Of a stretch of DNA of 64,000 bases, positions 1-10,150 are shown piece by piece (positions within the stretch are counted from its first letter, which is position 1; each line of letters starts with the position of its first letter). The stretch lies in contig JADNRY010000254.1 in the NCBI GenBank assembly GCA_015501585.1, forward strand, positions 1 to 64,000. The letters are read 5' to 3'. Source of the stretch: Rhodocollybia butyracea (lineage: Eukaryota; Basidiomycota; Agaricomycetes; Agaricales; Omphalotaceae). The translations under genes and the position numbers were made by a program. The notes beneath the pieces were generated by a model. It saw only the letters and a program-made list of their open reading frames with translations, made no database searches and was not told the DNA's origin.

Positions 1-2
1 CC

Positions 3-1530
3 AAAGCCATCTGCGAAACTTTGAAGAAGCTACCCAAGACCCTGGAAGAAACATACACTCTCGCTTTTACAAGAATGAGAGAAAGTGAACATTCTCATGA
101 TGCAGAAAAGCTTCTTATGTGGTTGGCTTATGCATTTGAACCACTGTCAATTACACAGATGACAGAGGTTCTAGCTGTAGATTTGAATGCTCAATATATT
201 TCTCCTGATGCTCGGTCATCAGAGCTTGAAAGGATGGTTTATTATATCTTGGACTCCACATTGATCACTGTCAATGGGCAAAAAATTGTTCAGCTTGCCC
301 ACAATTCTGTGAAAGAGTTTCTCACTCAAACACATGCCCAAGTGCACAGAAGCGGACAATTTAAAATTGATGAGCACTTGGCTCACTCCACAATATGTCA
401 AACATGCCTTGTCTATCTATTGCAGTTTGACCAAGACTTACCCTATGATTTCCAACACGGCGCGTAGCTGTTTGGGCTTTGTGGAAGGATTATCCTTTAG
501 CTCTATATGCTGCAAAGCAGTGGCCATCTCATATGAAAATGCTGAAAGATGAAGTTGCTGAAATAAGTCCTGAGCTCGAATATGCCAGAGACCTTGCCAT
601 GACACTCTTGAGAGGCAGCCATCAACTGCCATAGTGAATTGGATTAGAATTTATAATCCAGATAATCAGAGTGGGGCGAGTAGTGTATTTACTCCAACGT
701 TTAGTGACGGAAAAATTTTGACAACGCTTTATTATATGGCTTTAATTGGGCTGCCATCTATAGTTAGGCTTTTACTTGCAGAAAACATGTCTGATGTAAA
801 TGCTAAAGGGGGGTATTATGGGACTGCACTTCAAGCCGCTGCTTATAGCGGAAGCAAGGGTACTGTCCAGCTTCTCCTGGACCACAAGGCAGATTTAACT
901 GCACAAGGTGGTGCATATGGTAGTCCACTCATGCAGCTGCTGCAGCGGGAAAAAAGGATATTGCTGAGCTTCTTCTGGAGCACAAGGCAGATGTAAATGC
1001 CCAATGTGAGAAGCACTCGGGGAGTCCACTCCAGCTAGCTGTTATGAAAGGAAACAAAGCTTTAGTCCAGCTTCTTCTGAAGCATAAGGCAGATGTAAAT
1101 GCTGAAGAGGGTGCATATGGGAGTCCACTACAAGCAGCTGCTGCAAAGGGAAATATAGATCTTGTCCGGCTTCTTCTGGAGCACAATGCAGATGTTAATG
1201 CCCAAGGGGTGTATATGGCAGTGCAATTGAGGCAGCCGCCACTGAAGAGCATAGTGATATTGTCCAGCTTCTTCTGAAGCACAAGGCAGATGTAAATGCT
1301 GGAGGGGTGTATATGGGAGTCCACTCCAGGCAGCCGCTGCGAAAGGAAATAAGGATATTGTCCAGCTTCTTCTGGAGCACAATGCAGATGTTGATGGCCA
1401 AGAGGGTATATATGGCAGTGCAATTGAGGCAGCTGCCACCAAGGCCACAATGATATTGTCCAGTTTCTTCTGCAGCACAAGGTAGATGTATATGTCCAAG
1501 GCTCAGAGTATGAGGATGTATGCATACTAT
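3..1530 (+). pseudogene. NACHT-ankyrin NLR-like gene, copy A, 3' part (broken, cut by window edge)
   Basis: The window opens inside the region after the NACHT domain: the first residues (KAICETLKKLPKTLEETY) match copy B at about 30,540. The homologous reading runs to about 440, jumps frame near 440-470, hits a stop near 632, resumes in another frame at 634 and jumps again near 930. From about 790 to 1,530 it encodes some seven ankyrin repeats of the GGxYGSxLQAAA...LLLxHKADVNAQ type, split over all three frames by small indels near 1,010, 1,215 and 1,300. In the family, NACHT is the nucleotide-dependent switch and ankyrins the recognition surface. With at least five lesions no long product is possible. 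The upstream NACHT part lies outside the window. Identification as a relic of the same family as copies B and C is firm. Confidence 0.9.
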
Positions 1531-1560
1531 GAGATACTTCAACTGAGTTGCTGAAATCCA

Positions 1561-2138
1561 CTAAGGAGGTGCACCCCCTGCCATTTGCTTCCTACAGTAG
1601 GTGCATAAATGTTTCCAGCATAGGAACAGTTCATCCCAAGGAAGCAATATTTCTCCCTGTTCTTTTTGTTATTTTATTTATCCTTCCCTCTTCTTTCATC
1701 CAAATCCATTTGTGTTCACTTGGCAGTTTTGTGTACTCAACTCATGCTGAAAAAGTAGTACTTCATAGGTATATGTTGGACTAGGTAGTTATCCTTTGGC
1801 CTCAGTTATATGTACTTATATGTCACTTCATTAGTTTTGGTCTGTAGTCACATGATAGGTTAATTGTTACTTTCTAGAATCTATGTCATGGCAATGTCAT
1901 GGTCTATTGTTCATGTTTGTTTTGTATTTTCTTCCAGCTGTGGATATTTTAGTCTTGAAAAGGAGCAAAAATAATTTCAAATAAGTCATACCTCAAACAA
2001 TCCAATGCGGCCCCAGCCTGCTGTGAATAGACAATCAACTCTGCGGTGAATGATTCATGAAAGACACAAATGATAGCCACTCCACCATATTGGGTTATTC
2101 ATACCTTGAAAAAAGTGATGACTTTATGCAGCTTATTT
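1561..2138. other. Intergenic, no gene seen
   Basis: This AT-rich stretch follows the ankyrin relic. I see no coding frame with family resemblance; the longest plus ORF (1,548-1,784) is low-complexity hydrophobic and unlikely to be real. Confidence 0.5.
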
Positions 2139-2531
2139 CACTGGGGGCATCGACCATGGCATCTGAAAATCAGATGCTTTAATATCATCCCAATAGGCAC
2201 CTTGAACGGCATCTGAAAATGACACATTGGCCCTCCTTTGACCTTGTCACACTCTTATATAAAGAATTCAAATCAATGGCTAATCCTTCCTTTGACAAGT
2301 CTCAAAGGTCTTTGAAGTAGAGACAAAGGGGTCAAATACTGAATTTTGTTTCTGCTTCAAAGCCCTTTGAGACTGGCTGAAGACATAAATGGCCATTGAT
2401 TTAGATCGCTATAGACAAGTGTGACAAGGCCAATGTGTGATCCTCAGATGCCTTTCGAGGTGCCTTTCAAGAGCCTATCGAGATGATATTAAAGCATCCA
2501 ATTTCAGATGCCATGGTCAATGCCCCCAGTG
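2139..2531. repeat. Foldback MITE with CACTG termini
   Basis: The left end reads CACTGGGGGCATCGACCATGG and the right end is its inverse (CCATGGTCAATGCCCCCAGTG). The arms continue as imperfect inverted repeats for about 170 bp each (shared blocks such as GCATCTGAAA, GCTTTAATATCATC, CACATTGGCC and AATCAATGGC), meeting near 2,320. TTT flanks both ends, which fits the 3-bp target duplication of CACTA/CACTG (CMC/EnSpm) DNA transposons. No coding capacity is present, so it is a non-autonomous element. Confidence 0.8.
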
Positions 2532-2939
2532 TTTTAGATGTCCTTGTTGGACATAAACCAGATTCAACTAAATCTTCCATGACTTGTTGTCAATTCCCTG
2601 ATTAAGTACAATTTTAACATCACATTTCATAGTTTCACAATCATGTTTCATGATTCCTCAGTCATGCAATATCTGAATAGTTTGGCAATCATGAAAGCGG
2701 TGTTGCAGAAAATTTGTGAATCGTGATCCATGATTTGATCTGTGATGGCAAGGTAATAGGTTTCCTGACTTGAACTTGAGTTTCATGATTGAACAAATTC
2801 TCTGATGGGAAGTTTGCAATGACCTTACGTGACTCAGGAATATGATTAAGCCTTCATCACTTCTGGCTGAGCTTAGTTGTACATCGTACTAACGTGTCTC
2901 TTAGTTCCAACAGCCATGTCCCCCAGTATATATTATATA
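2532..2939. other. Intergenic, no gene seen
   Basis: AT-rich sequence with scattered short repeats of 'catgatt' type. No gene or structured element recognised. Confidence 0.4.
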
Positions 2940-3545
2940 TGATGATCCAGACACAAGCGAGTCTGTTCATTTCTACAAATCATCCACTGGAGAAATGTCC
3001 ACTCTGAGCAATGAGGAATTGGATTCTATTATCAGCCACATTTCCTGCCTTTGGCTGTAGAATGATTTCAGGCCATCTGCGCTGCTTTGGTCATCATGTA
3101 CCTAGGTCCCAAATTCAACAATCTTATGAACGAGTCACGGGTGCCCTGCTTTTCTTACCTCTCATCCTGTCAAGCATAGAAGATACCAAGTTGCTGGCCC
3201 TAATTCACTTTGGCATCATGATGGACAACATAGTGCGTCTTATCAGATGTTGAATAGTATATACTACTTTGACCTTTGACTAATGAAATTTTGTTAGCTT
3301 TGATTCACTGGAGAGTAGTAATTCATGCCTTTGTGGATGGATTCTCTAGGCTTGTTACAGCCATTCAGGCCAATGATAATAATCATGCACAGACTGTTCT
3401 CTCTCTATTTCTCAATGCCATTGAAGTTCATGGGACCCCAAGTCATGTTTGTGGTGACCATGGTGTAGAGAATCTTGGGTTTGCTTGGTACATGGAAGAA
3501 AATTATGGCATTGAAAGGAATTCATATATATGGGGGCGGTAAGTA
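2940..3545 (+). pseudogene. Integrase-core (rve-like) transposon fragment
   Basis: Pieces in different frames resemble the integrase-core proteins common in Agaricomycetes: around 3,070-3,130 a segment like 'HLRCFGHHVPRSQIQQSYERV', around 3,200-3,230 'NSLWHHDGQH', then 3,276-3,542 the catalytic region with FVDGFSRLV, VHGTPSHVCGDHGVEN and the end RNSYIWGR. The HDG, VDG and GDHG positions carry the acidic residues expected of a DDE/rve fold. The frame changes between about 3,130 and 3,280 and the protein stops right after YIWGR, just before a poly-T tract, where a LINE-like sequence seems to have inserted. A remnant, not a working transposase. The exact transposon superfamily is uncertain. Confidence 0.65.
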
Positions 3546-3560
3546 AATCAAGGGCTGCAC

Positions 3561-4320
3561 TTTTTTTTTTTTTTTTTTTTTTGAGATCAATTTATTGCGC
3601 GCGGAGGAGAACCTCATGATGCGCATACGGCTATCTACGTGGAATGCCCTCAGGATAGGCACAGTATTACACTAGTTAAGTTAGTCTAGGTAAAGAAGGG
3701 GGATTTCTGTGATGTGCCGATAGGCAGGTGGTGAATAAAAACAGAAGCTGTAGGTAGGAAAAGGGGGATTAGAATTATGTAGTGCTAGGAAAAATTTCCC
3801 TTTCTTTTACTGTTTGCAAATGGACCTTCCTATTGTGCGCACAGCTCTGGGGTATCAGGTTCACCCAGGGGCCCAAGCAAAACAGTGAGAGATTAAGGAG
3901 AAAAGACTCAGGGCATAGTGAAGCATAATGAGGACCAGACATCTTGTAGCCAAGAAGAGTCCTGCTGAAGTTGTTTCAGTTCCTCCTTACCCGGGGCTGT
4001 GGGTGGTACACCGAAGTGCAGCACCAAGTGCCCCACAGGAACAGTCCATCAGTGACAGCTCGACGAGCTGCCTGCTCATCTGTGATCATGAACCATATTG
4101 ATACAACATTCCTTGGCTCTGTGTCCTCCTCCCGGCACAACACCCTAATATCCTTCAAAGCCTGGTGGTTGACTGGTAATGCCTGTAGGTATGGGGATTC
4201 AGTGTGGTCTGTACGATGGTCAGTTAAGCTGGATTTCTTGCTATCAGGTGGACTTATAATTAGCTGTTGTTGGTTAATCTTGCGCCTTAATGAATGTATA
4301 CTTGTACGATTGCACCACCT
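3561..4320 (-). mobile_element. LINE-like retrotransposon remnant with poly(A) end
   Basis: A 22-24 base T run at 3,561-3,584 is a poly(A) tail when read on the minus strand. Upstream on that strand, from about 4,300 to 3,976, an open frame contains 'VVSIWFMITDEQAARRAVTDG' followed by 'LFLWGTWCCTSVYHPQP'. This resembles the gag-like ORF1 of Tad/LINE elements just before the zinc knuckles (an RRM-like region ending ...xxPQP/KPxQC). The frame ends at 3,976 with no zinc knuckle and no reverse transcriptase, so this would be a truncated copy. The family assignment rests on a short stretch and is tentative. Confidence 0.4.
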
Positions 4321-4963
4321 ATGAGGCGTGGGAATCCCGACACAGCGGGAGTCACAATATCATTGCACACATAGTGCCAACATACATCTGACAACTACCA
4401 TATGTTACCTAGGCCTATTTCATCATCTATATAGTCATGTAAAATATCTACTCATATCTCTGAGCCTTGAGCACCAGCGTTGATAGTGGATTCACATGCT
4501 ACATGGCCCCAGAGGTGGCTAATGAGATTCTAGGGCTAAAGTACCTTTAGGGTACCAACATATACTATCTATATATGGTATAAAATTCTTATCCATATAT
4601 CTACATAGCATGTCCGAACTGGGACATGCTATGTACTACACATATAGATAATGGGGCTATACAGGTGCATTTGACGACTTGCTTAATTCACTCCAACAAT
4701 TAGAGCTTATTCAACAACTTCTTTAATTCACTCCAACATTTGAACTTTCCAGTGACCAGGCTTCTGAGTCTGAGAGACATCTGATACATCAATACAATCT
4801 CTCTTTCTCTGAGGCCACTGGGTGGCCTTGCCCAAGAGCATAATATTTTTCTTCTTCCTGGTGTTGTTCTGTCCAAGTTCTGTCCCAGTTCAGCCAAAAT
4901 TTCAGTGATTGCATACATATAAGAAGATGGAATAAAAAGTAGATCTTGTTAATTCCAAACTAT
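4321..4963. other. Intergenic, no gene seen
   Basis: AT-rich sequence; the short minus ORF at 4,700-4,918 has no recognisable similarity. Confidence 0.4.
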
Positions 4964-5059
4964 TTCGAATGCAGGGAATTGAACCCAGGGCGACTGTGAA
5001 CAGAAGCTGGAGACTCGGAGCATGGTTCACAGCAATGTTGACCACTACACCACATCAGA
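4964..5059 (-). pseudogene. tRNA-Glu-like pseudogene
   Basis: On the minus strand the start TCTGATGTGGTGTAGTGG, the D-arm, the stem GCTGT and the B-box region GGGTTCAATTCCC all parallel the functional tRNA-Glu at 5,362-5,456. The acceptor pairs poorly (TCTGATG against CATTCGA), the T-stem has a mismatch, position 33 is not T, and the anticodon arm has become a 9-bp hairpin (GCTGTGAAC/GTTCACAGT) enclosing the former intron position. Best read as a decayed duplicate. Confidence 0.7.
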
Positions 5060-5361
5060 TTATTCAAATGCTCGTTGAGACTTGCAATTATCACATAAGT
5101 GACCACTCCATCTCCTACAAAGCAAACCGGAACCCTCGGCCGACAAGTTGTCAGGTGTTCCTGCTACCCCTGAGAGATTACTGCACGTAGGCATTTTTTG
5201 TCCAAGATGAAAGCACACGGCTCAGAGATCGATCTAAAGTTGTAGGAGGTGGTTGACCTTCAGGAAATTGTCTGCGTGATTGGATGTAGTAGGTTAGATT
5301 CGAGGGAGTGTTTAACAATTCAAAGAAAAGGAGAAAAAAATTGAACTTGGTGTAAGCGAAT

Positions 5362-5456
5362 TTCCAATGCGGGGAATCGAACCCCGGGCTGCTGTGCCTC
5401 ACGTAATTTTTCACCCAGATGAAAGACAGCAATGTTAGCCACTACACCACATTGGA
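5362..5456 (-). tRNA. tRNA-Glu (anticodon UUC) with a 23-nt intron
   Basis: The 95-nt minus-strand sequence folds as a nuclear tRNA. The acceptor TCCAATG pairs perfectly with CATTGGA, the discriminator is A, and the D-arm is GTG TAGTGGCTAA CAT. The anticodon stem GCTGT pairs with ACAGC, the loop begins CTTTCA with anticodon TTC, and the T-arm is CGGGG TTCGATT CCCCG. A 23-nt intron sits after position 37, the canonical nuclear site. The mature length is 72 nt before CCA. It reads GAA codons. A and B boxes lie within the gene, as for RNA polymerase III. Confidence 0.92.
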
Positions 5457-6009
5457 ATCAGTAAGGTAGATTGTGCCCGACTTCAAGATAGTCAGATAAC
5501 CGTAAGCCAAATAGTCCGTATTTCCTAGGATGTGGGTGATAATTTTGGGTATGCCAATATCAACTCAATATCGCAATCGCTGTCAGCTTGAGCCTACCTT
5601 CAGGTTTGATGATATTCGTACAGGTATGATGGAGGTATCCAGGACCATAGTTCTTAAATGATATACCGTCGCATACCATGGTCCTTGACGATGCCTTACA
5701 GGATGCCGCGGGGGCGCTCTGAGCAAATAAAAACAATTATTTAATATTACCGTCCAATATAACCTACCGACGCGAGCGTGGGTTCCAAAGCCCCTGCCTG
5801 CTCCATCAGTTCGCAAAGCAGTTATCAACTGGTGAAGAACGAAAGCGACACGTCGGCATGATTCATATGGAAATTATCGGCGGGCATTACATATCCATCG
5901 TGTACATATCCGAACATGGAACGAGATGTATTGTTCCTCTTGTCTATATCAGTGTAATTGCGGCAATTTGAAGCGAGTATAGCCTACATTTCGCCAATAT
6001 CACCTGAAA
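5457..6009. other. Intergenic, no gene seen
   Basis: Between the tRNA and the 3' end of the flavoprotein gene I find no supported gene; the minus ORF at 5,583-5,828 has no family resemblance. Confidence 0.4.
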
Positions 6010-6841
6010 TTAAGGAACAAGAGCCTGCTCCTTCCAACTACCCTGTGCAGTCCTAGTAAACTTTGTACGCCGGTTCGGTAGCACGCCAAGTTCCACATAG
6101 TCCACCTCGCTGGGATCAACCAGTACCAGCGCAAAATTCCGTAATGCAATCTCCCAATTCCTCCTATTCTCCTTTTCCTCCTTGGACTCATCCGGTCGTT
6201 CAGGGTCCTTCGGCTCGTCTAATCTTTCCGGCCACTTCTTTGCCTCTTCCTCGCCACCAGTCAGAGCCGAACCCGGCGTGGGACGACACCAAGTAGCTTT
6301 CATGAAAGGGCTCATCGTCTTGAACACCTCGAGCCGCTTGGCTTCCCAGTCGAATTTGTCTCGGTTCAGCGCCGCCATTCCGGAACCTGAGCCCGCAGAG
6401 GATATCGTAGAATGGATAAACTGCTTGTGTAGATGATCTTTCGGTGAAGGTATGATACATCCCAAGCCCGAAAGCCGGTACTGTTCTTGTGACCCTTCGA
6501 TCCACCATGCGATATGGACATGCGGATTGGCGATTATCTGAGCGGTTTTGGGGCTGCGGACGTCGGTTGTTGTGAGGATGAGAGGAAGAGTTGGGTTTGA
6601 ACTGGGATTTAGAAAGGATCTGAATATGACGGATCGAACGGATGGAACTGGCGAAGTCGCATCGATAGAAGACAGCTGCATCACTATAGAACCGTATAGA
6701 ACACAGGCCAAAAATAAATCAGATAATCAGTATACTTCAGAGTCAAGAAAGTTGCGTACTTGCAAACGTACCCGTAGATTTTTCATACTTCTTGAGAGCA
6801 TTAGTTATGGCGATTTGCCATCGCGGTGAGTTGGTCGCCAT
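6010..6841 (-). CDS. Pyridoxamine 5'-phosphate oxidase-like FMN-binding protein (Alr4036 type), intact
   Basis: Two exons: 6841-6772 (MATNSPRWQIAITNALKKY...) and 6683-6010, joined across an 88-bp GT-AG intron, giving 247 residues. The start with W-x-IA...AL, then PSVRSVIFR, 'LILTTTDVRSPKTAQI', HIAWWIEGSQEQYRLSG and the C-terminal W..Q.LVP signature mark the Alr4036 branch of the split-barrel FMN flavoproteins. Homologues bind FMN and are believed to act as oxidases or reductases; the substrate is unknown here. A Glu/Lys/Pro-rich insert (about residues 165-190) lies before the last strand. It is head-to-head with the AAD gene, with ATGs 461 bp apart. A decayed duplicate lies at 12,136-12,847. 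The start is chosen because the first intron restores a perfect N-terminus. Confidence 0.88.
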
Positions 6842-7302
6842 TGGACTAGAGGGAGAGAGAGGAAGAGAAAGAGAGATAGGCGCTTGTTAATCGCAGACGC
6901 TATGACTGACGTCATGGGAAACGCGTCATGGGAAATCGCGGGTTCACGAATTCTCAGCTCTAACCAGAACTACACGCGTTTCTGAACTACCACGAAGAAC
7001 TAGCTTCTGAAAACTCTTCGACTAATCAAACTAAAAAAAAGACACCAAAGCATACAAAAATCATTAACTTTCGACGCGCACAACGCGTAGAAAAGACGCG
7101 TCTTTTTGAATCGACCGTGATAGCTCCGAGGTTCGGATTTAAGTCAACCCGCTTGACAAAGCTTTTGAAACAATATTAACTTGAGGGAGTAGCTGATTCA
7201 TCAGGTCGATTCGCGTATAAAAGGGCCTCGGTCTGTAGCACCTTCATTACTACCTTTCTTTCTTACCACCAAGTGCCCACTTCGCTCTCAAACGTTTAGA
7301 AC
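6842..7302. promoter_or_regulatory. Shared upstream region between flavoprotein (minus) and AAD (plus)
   Basis: This 461-bp interval separates two divergent start codons. It holds a TATA box TATAAAA at 7,216-7,222, about 80 bp before the AAD ATG, several ACGCG/CGCG motifs between 6,910 and 7,100, and a pyrimidine-rich stretch before the AAD start. The flavoprotein side has a (GA)-rich tract (6,848-6,880) and no clear TATA. Co-regulation of the two genes is an inference. Confidence 0.5.
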
Positions 7303-8930
7303 ATGTCCGCCTTCAAACCAGCCCCTCCTCCTCCCACGAAACTAGGCGAGTTCATTTTTTCCTAGCTACGCTCGAGTACATACTGACTATGTAATAGGCC
7401 TTTACAGAGTATTAGGTCCTCGTGCAGGTGTTCGTGTCTCCCCGATATGCCTGGGCGCGATGAGCATCGGTGACCGATGGAATTCTGTAAGACTAATTGA
7501 TTTCTCGTTCATCACCCAGCCATCTAACAACATCGACAACAGTTCATGGGTTCTATGGACAAAGCAGCGAGTTTCGAGCTCATGGACGCGTACTTTGATA
7601 TGGGCGGAAACTTCATCGATACCTCTAACAATTAGTGAGTTGTTCAAACCATTGACCGGTTACGGATGAAGATCCTGAACTACGGCTTTTGCTTTCAGTC
7701 AAGACGAGTCCTCGGAAGAATTCATCGGCGAATGGATGGAAAAACGCGGGAATCGGGATCAAATGGTTATCGCAACCAAGGTACTTATCACTATACAATA
7801 TATCACGCTCCCACGACCCCACTATCCGCATCTTGCTCTTCTTTCCCATGGACTAACTGACCACTTCCTCAGTACACAACCTGCTACAAAATTGGCGACT
7901 CTTCCGTCACTCAACGAGTCAACTACACCGGCAACAATGCCAAATCACTCCACCTTAGCGTCGAAGCCAGTCTCAAGAAACTGCGCACGAGCTACATCGA
8001 TATCTTGTATGTGCACTGGTGGGACTGGGACACCTCCGTCGAGGAGGTCATGGACAGCTTGCACAACATTGTCGCGTCTGGGAAAGTCATCTATTTAGGC
8101 ATATCGGATACCCCAGCTTGGGTCGTCGCGCAGGCTAACCAGTACGCGAAAGACCACGGGAAGACACCTTTCGTTGTTTATCAAGTGCGTATCCTTTCTT
8201 TTGTTTTGTTTTCTTGCCTTCCTTTCTTTCTTCTAACCACATTCGATCCCTCAGGGCAAATGGAACATCATGGACCGCTCCTTCGAACGCGACATCATCC
8301 CTATGGCTCGTTCCCTCGGTCTGGCCCTCGCGCCCTGGAGTGTCCTCGCCGCGGGTAGACTCCGTACCGACGAAGAAGAGAAACGCCGCAAGGAAACCGG
8401 AGAGAAAGGGCGTATGATGCATGGGTCGGACTGGGAACGTACCGAGGCTGAAGTCAAGGTCTCTCATGCTCTTGAAAAAGTCGCGAAAGAGATCGGGGCG
8501 AAGAGTATTTCTGCGGGTGCGTGGCTACTACTTTGACTAGTTCTTTTTTCTTTTTCGCTAACTATGCTTGAATTTGAATTTTACCTTTTTAGTCGCCATC
8601 GCGTACGTGATGCAGAAGACACCTTACGTGTTCCCTATCATCGGCGGGCGCAAAGTCGAGAACCTCAAAGCTAACATGGAAGCATTGGATATCAGCCTCA
8701 CCGAGGCGCACATCAAGGAGCTCGAGAGCGTCGTACCGTTCGATGTCGGGTTCCCTACGACCTTTGTTGTAAGTTTCTCTCCGAATACCTTCCGTTCACC
8801 CCCGTTTCTGTTTGACTAAACCTGATTGTTTTCTTTGCGACAGGGTGATGGCTCCGAACCGATATTCCTGTTCAAGGCGGCCGCTAACATGGTGAAGGTT
8901 CCTCGTACTCAGGCATTGAGGCCGCAGTAG
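7303..8930 (+). CDS. Aryl-alcohol dehydrogenase-like aldo/keto reductase, intact
   Basis: Eight exons: 7303-7345, 7398-7486, 7543-7634, 7699-7780, 7873-8184, 8255-8516, 8593-8768, 8844-8930. Joined they give 380 residues, the usual size of fungal aryl-alcohol dehydrogenases, which reduce aromatic aldehydes (for example veratraldehyde) with NADPH in the cytosol. The N-terminus [15 protein letters not shown] is typical. The AKR tetrad is present: D70 (NFIDTSNN), Y75, K102 (VIATK) and H150 ([10 protein letters not shown]). The cofactor region includes [10 protein letters not shown] and the helix [14 protein letters not shown]; the end is [13 protein letters not shown]. The first intron has a GC donor (GCGAGT) and AG acceptor; all others are GT-AG. 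A TATA box lies about 80 bp upstream. It is the only intact member of a four-copy family in the window (others at 13.4, 23.5 and 57.2 kb). Confidence 0.95.
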
Positions 8931-10150
8931 TAGGCGTGCTATGATGGTTCTAGATGGGGAGATCGTAAAAACAAAATGTATGTCTGGATTATGTATGTAG
9001 ATTCAACTCGTCGGCGGAGTTTTGTACAAGTGTACTTGAGTGCTGAGTGCTGTTGTTGTTTGTATGTCTAAATTCCGATTGTCAGTGGAGATACCGTCGC
9101 GCGTTGTCAACCGTTCTTGATTTTAAACCTTTTTCATCTACTCTTGATCCCCGAGTCAGTAATATGATATGGCGTTTTCGAGATAGGAAGATCAGTAGAA
9201 CAACACCACGCACCTGACCCAGTACGTCCCCCCGATCTCCGTTCCCACAGCCTGTTGCTGTTAGTCGCAAGGTGATGTTGATCCCGGAATAGAGACAGTG
9301 CGAAGGCTGATGCTCTCTCCCAAGTCTGATGCTTGAGGATAAGAATAAGAGCTTATGGCGATGAGTCTGCTTGATTTTTTTTGGTTTACTTCGCATTGTT
9401 ACCTGGGGGATTCGATATAGGATGATGCATATGCCACTGCGACGCCTTCAAGTTTGCCAGATGCTGTGGGATTCTGAGTTTTATTTTGCCCCTCCTTGCA
9501 TCGTCGCCTAGAGGACTCTTTGATGTTCTAGTATGATAGATCCGTTTGGCAGTCCCCTCTTGTTGACTACACGTCGATTTAGCAAAACGAGATTTTTTGC
9601 TCACAGCAACGAATGCAATTCCCATAGTGCGGCCAGTTTCAATTCCATCGATAACACTATACAGCTGGTTCTAATTCAATCTACAGCACTATGCAGCGTG
9701 TCCAGTCTGTATAACCGGAAAGAATTTAATATGGTATGATAGATGTGTTCGACAGGCTAATTCTCGACCAAGTATCGGACACGCGGGAAGACATATAGAA
9801 CATCGGTCTTTGCCTCCGTTTAAGGCACCCTAAGGCTCAACTAAAGCTCACGTTCAAAGTGTAATAACTGGCCCAGGTGCTTTCATTCTACAAATCGCGA
9901 AACTCGTAAATTATCAATGAGTTGCCAGTCAAGGAAAATGGCTGCTCCCTTGCCCTCAGCACCGAGCTGTGCACCCGGAAGCACTACTCGAAGTCTTGTG
10001 ATCCATATTTCTTCTATCAAACATTGTCCCTGGTGTCCCTGGCTGTGTCCTTTAAAAGGTGAGCCTCTTCTCATGTTCAGATGGCGATTCTTGGTCCTTC
10101 TTTCACTGCACACTTTCTTCACCTTTCACACCGTCCCAGTGCTCATTGTT
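8931..10150. other. AAD 3' flank and intergenic region
   Basis: Sequence after the AAD stop has a duplicate at 14,663-15,813 (shared blocks such as TTGTACAAGTGTA and GATTGTT). I see no gene here. A weak TTTAAAAGG at about 10,050 may be the core promoter of the following 7-TM gene. Confidence 0.4.
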
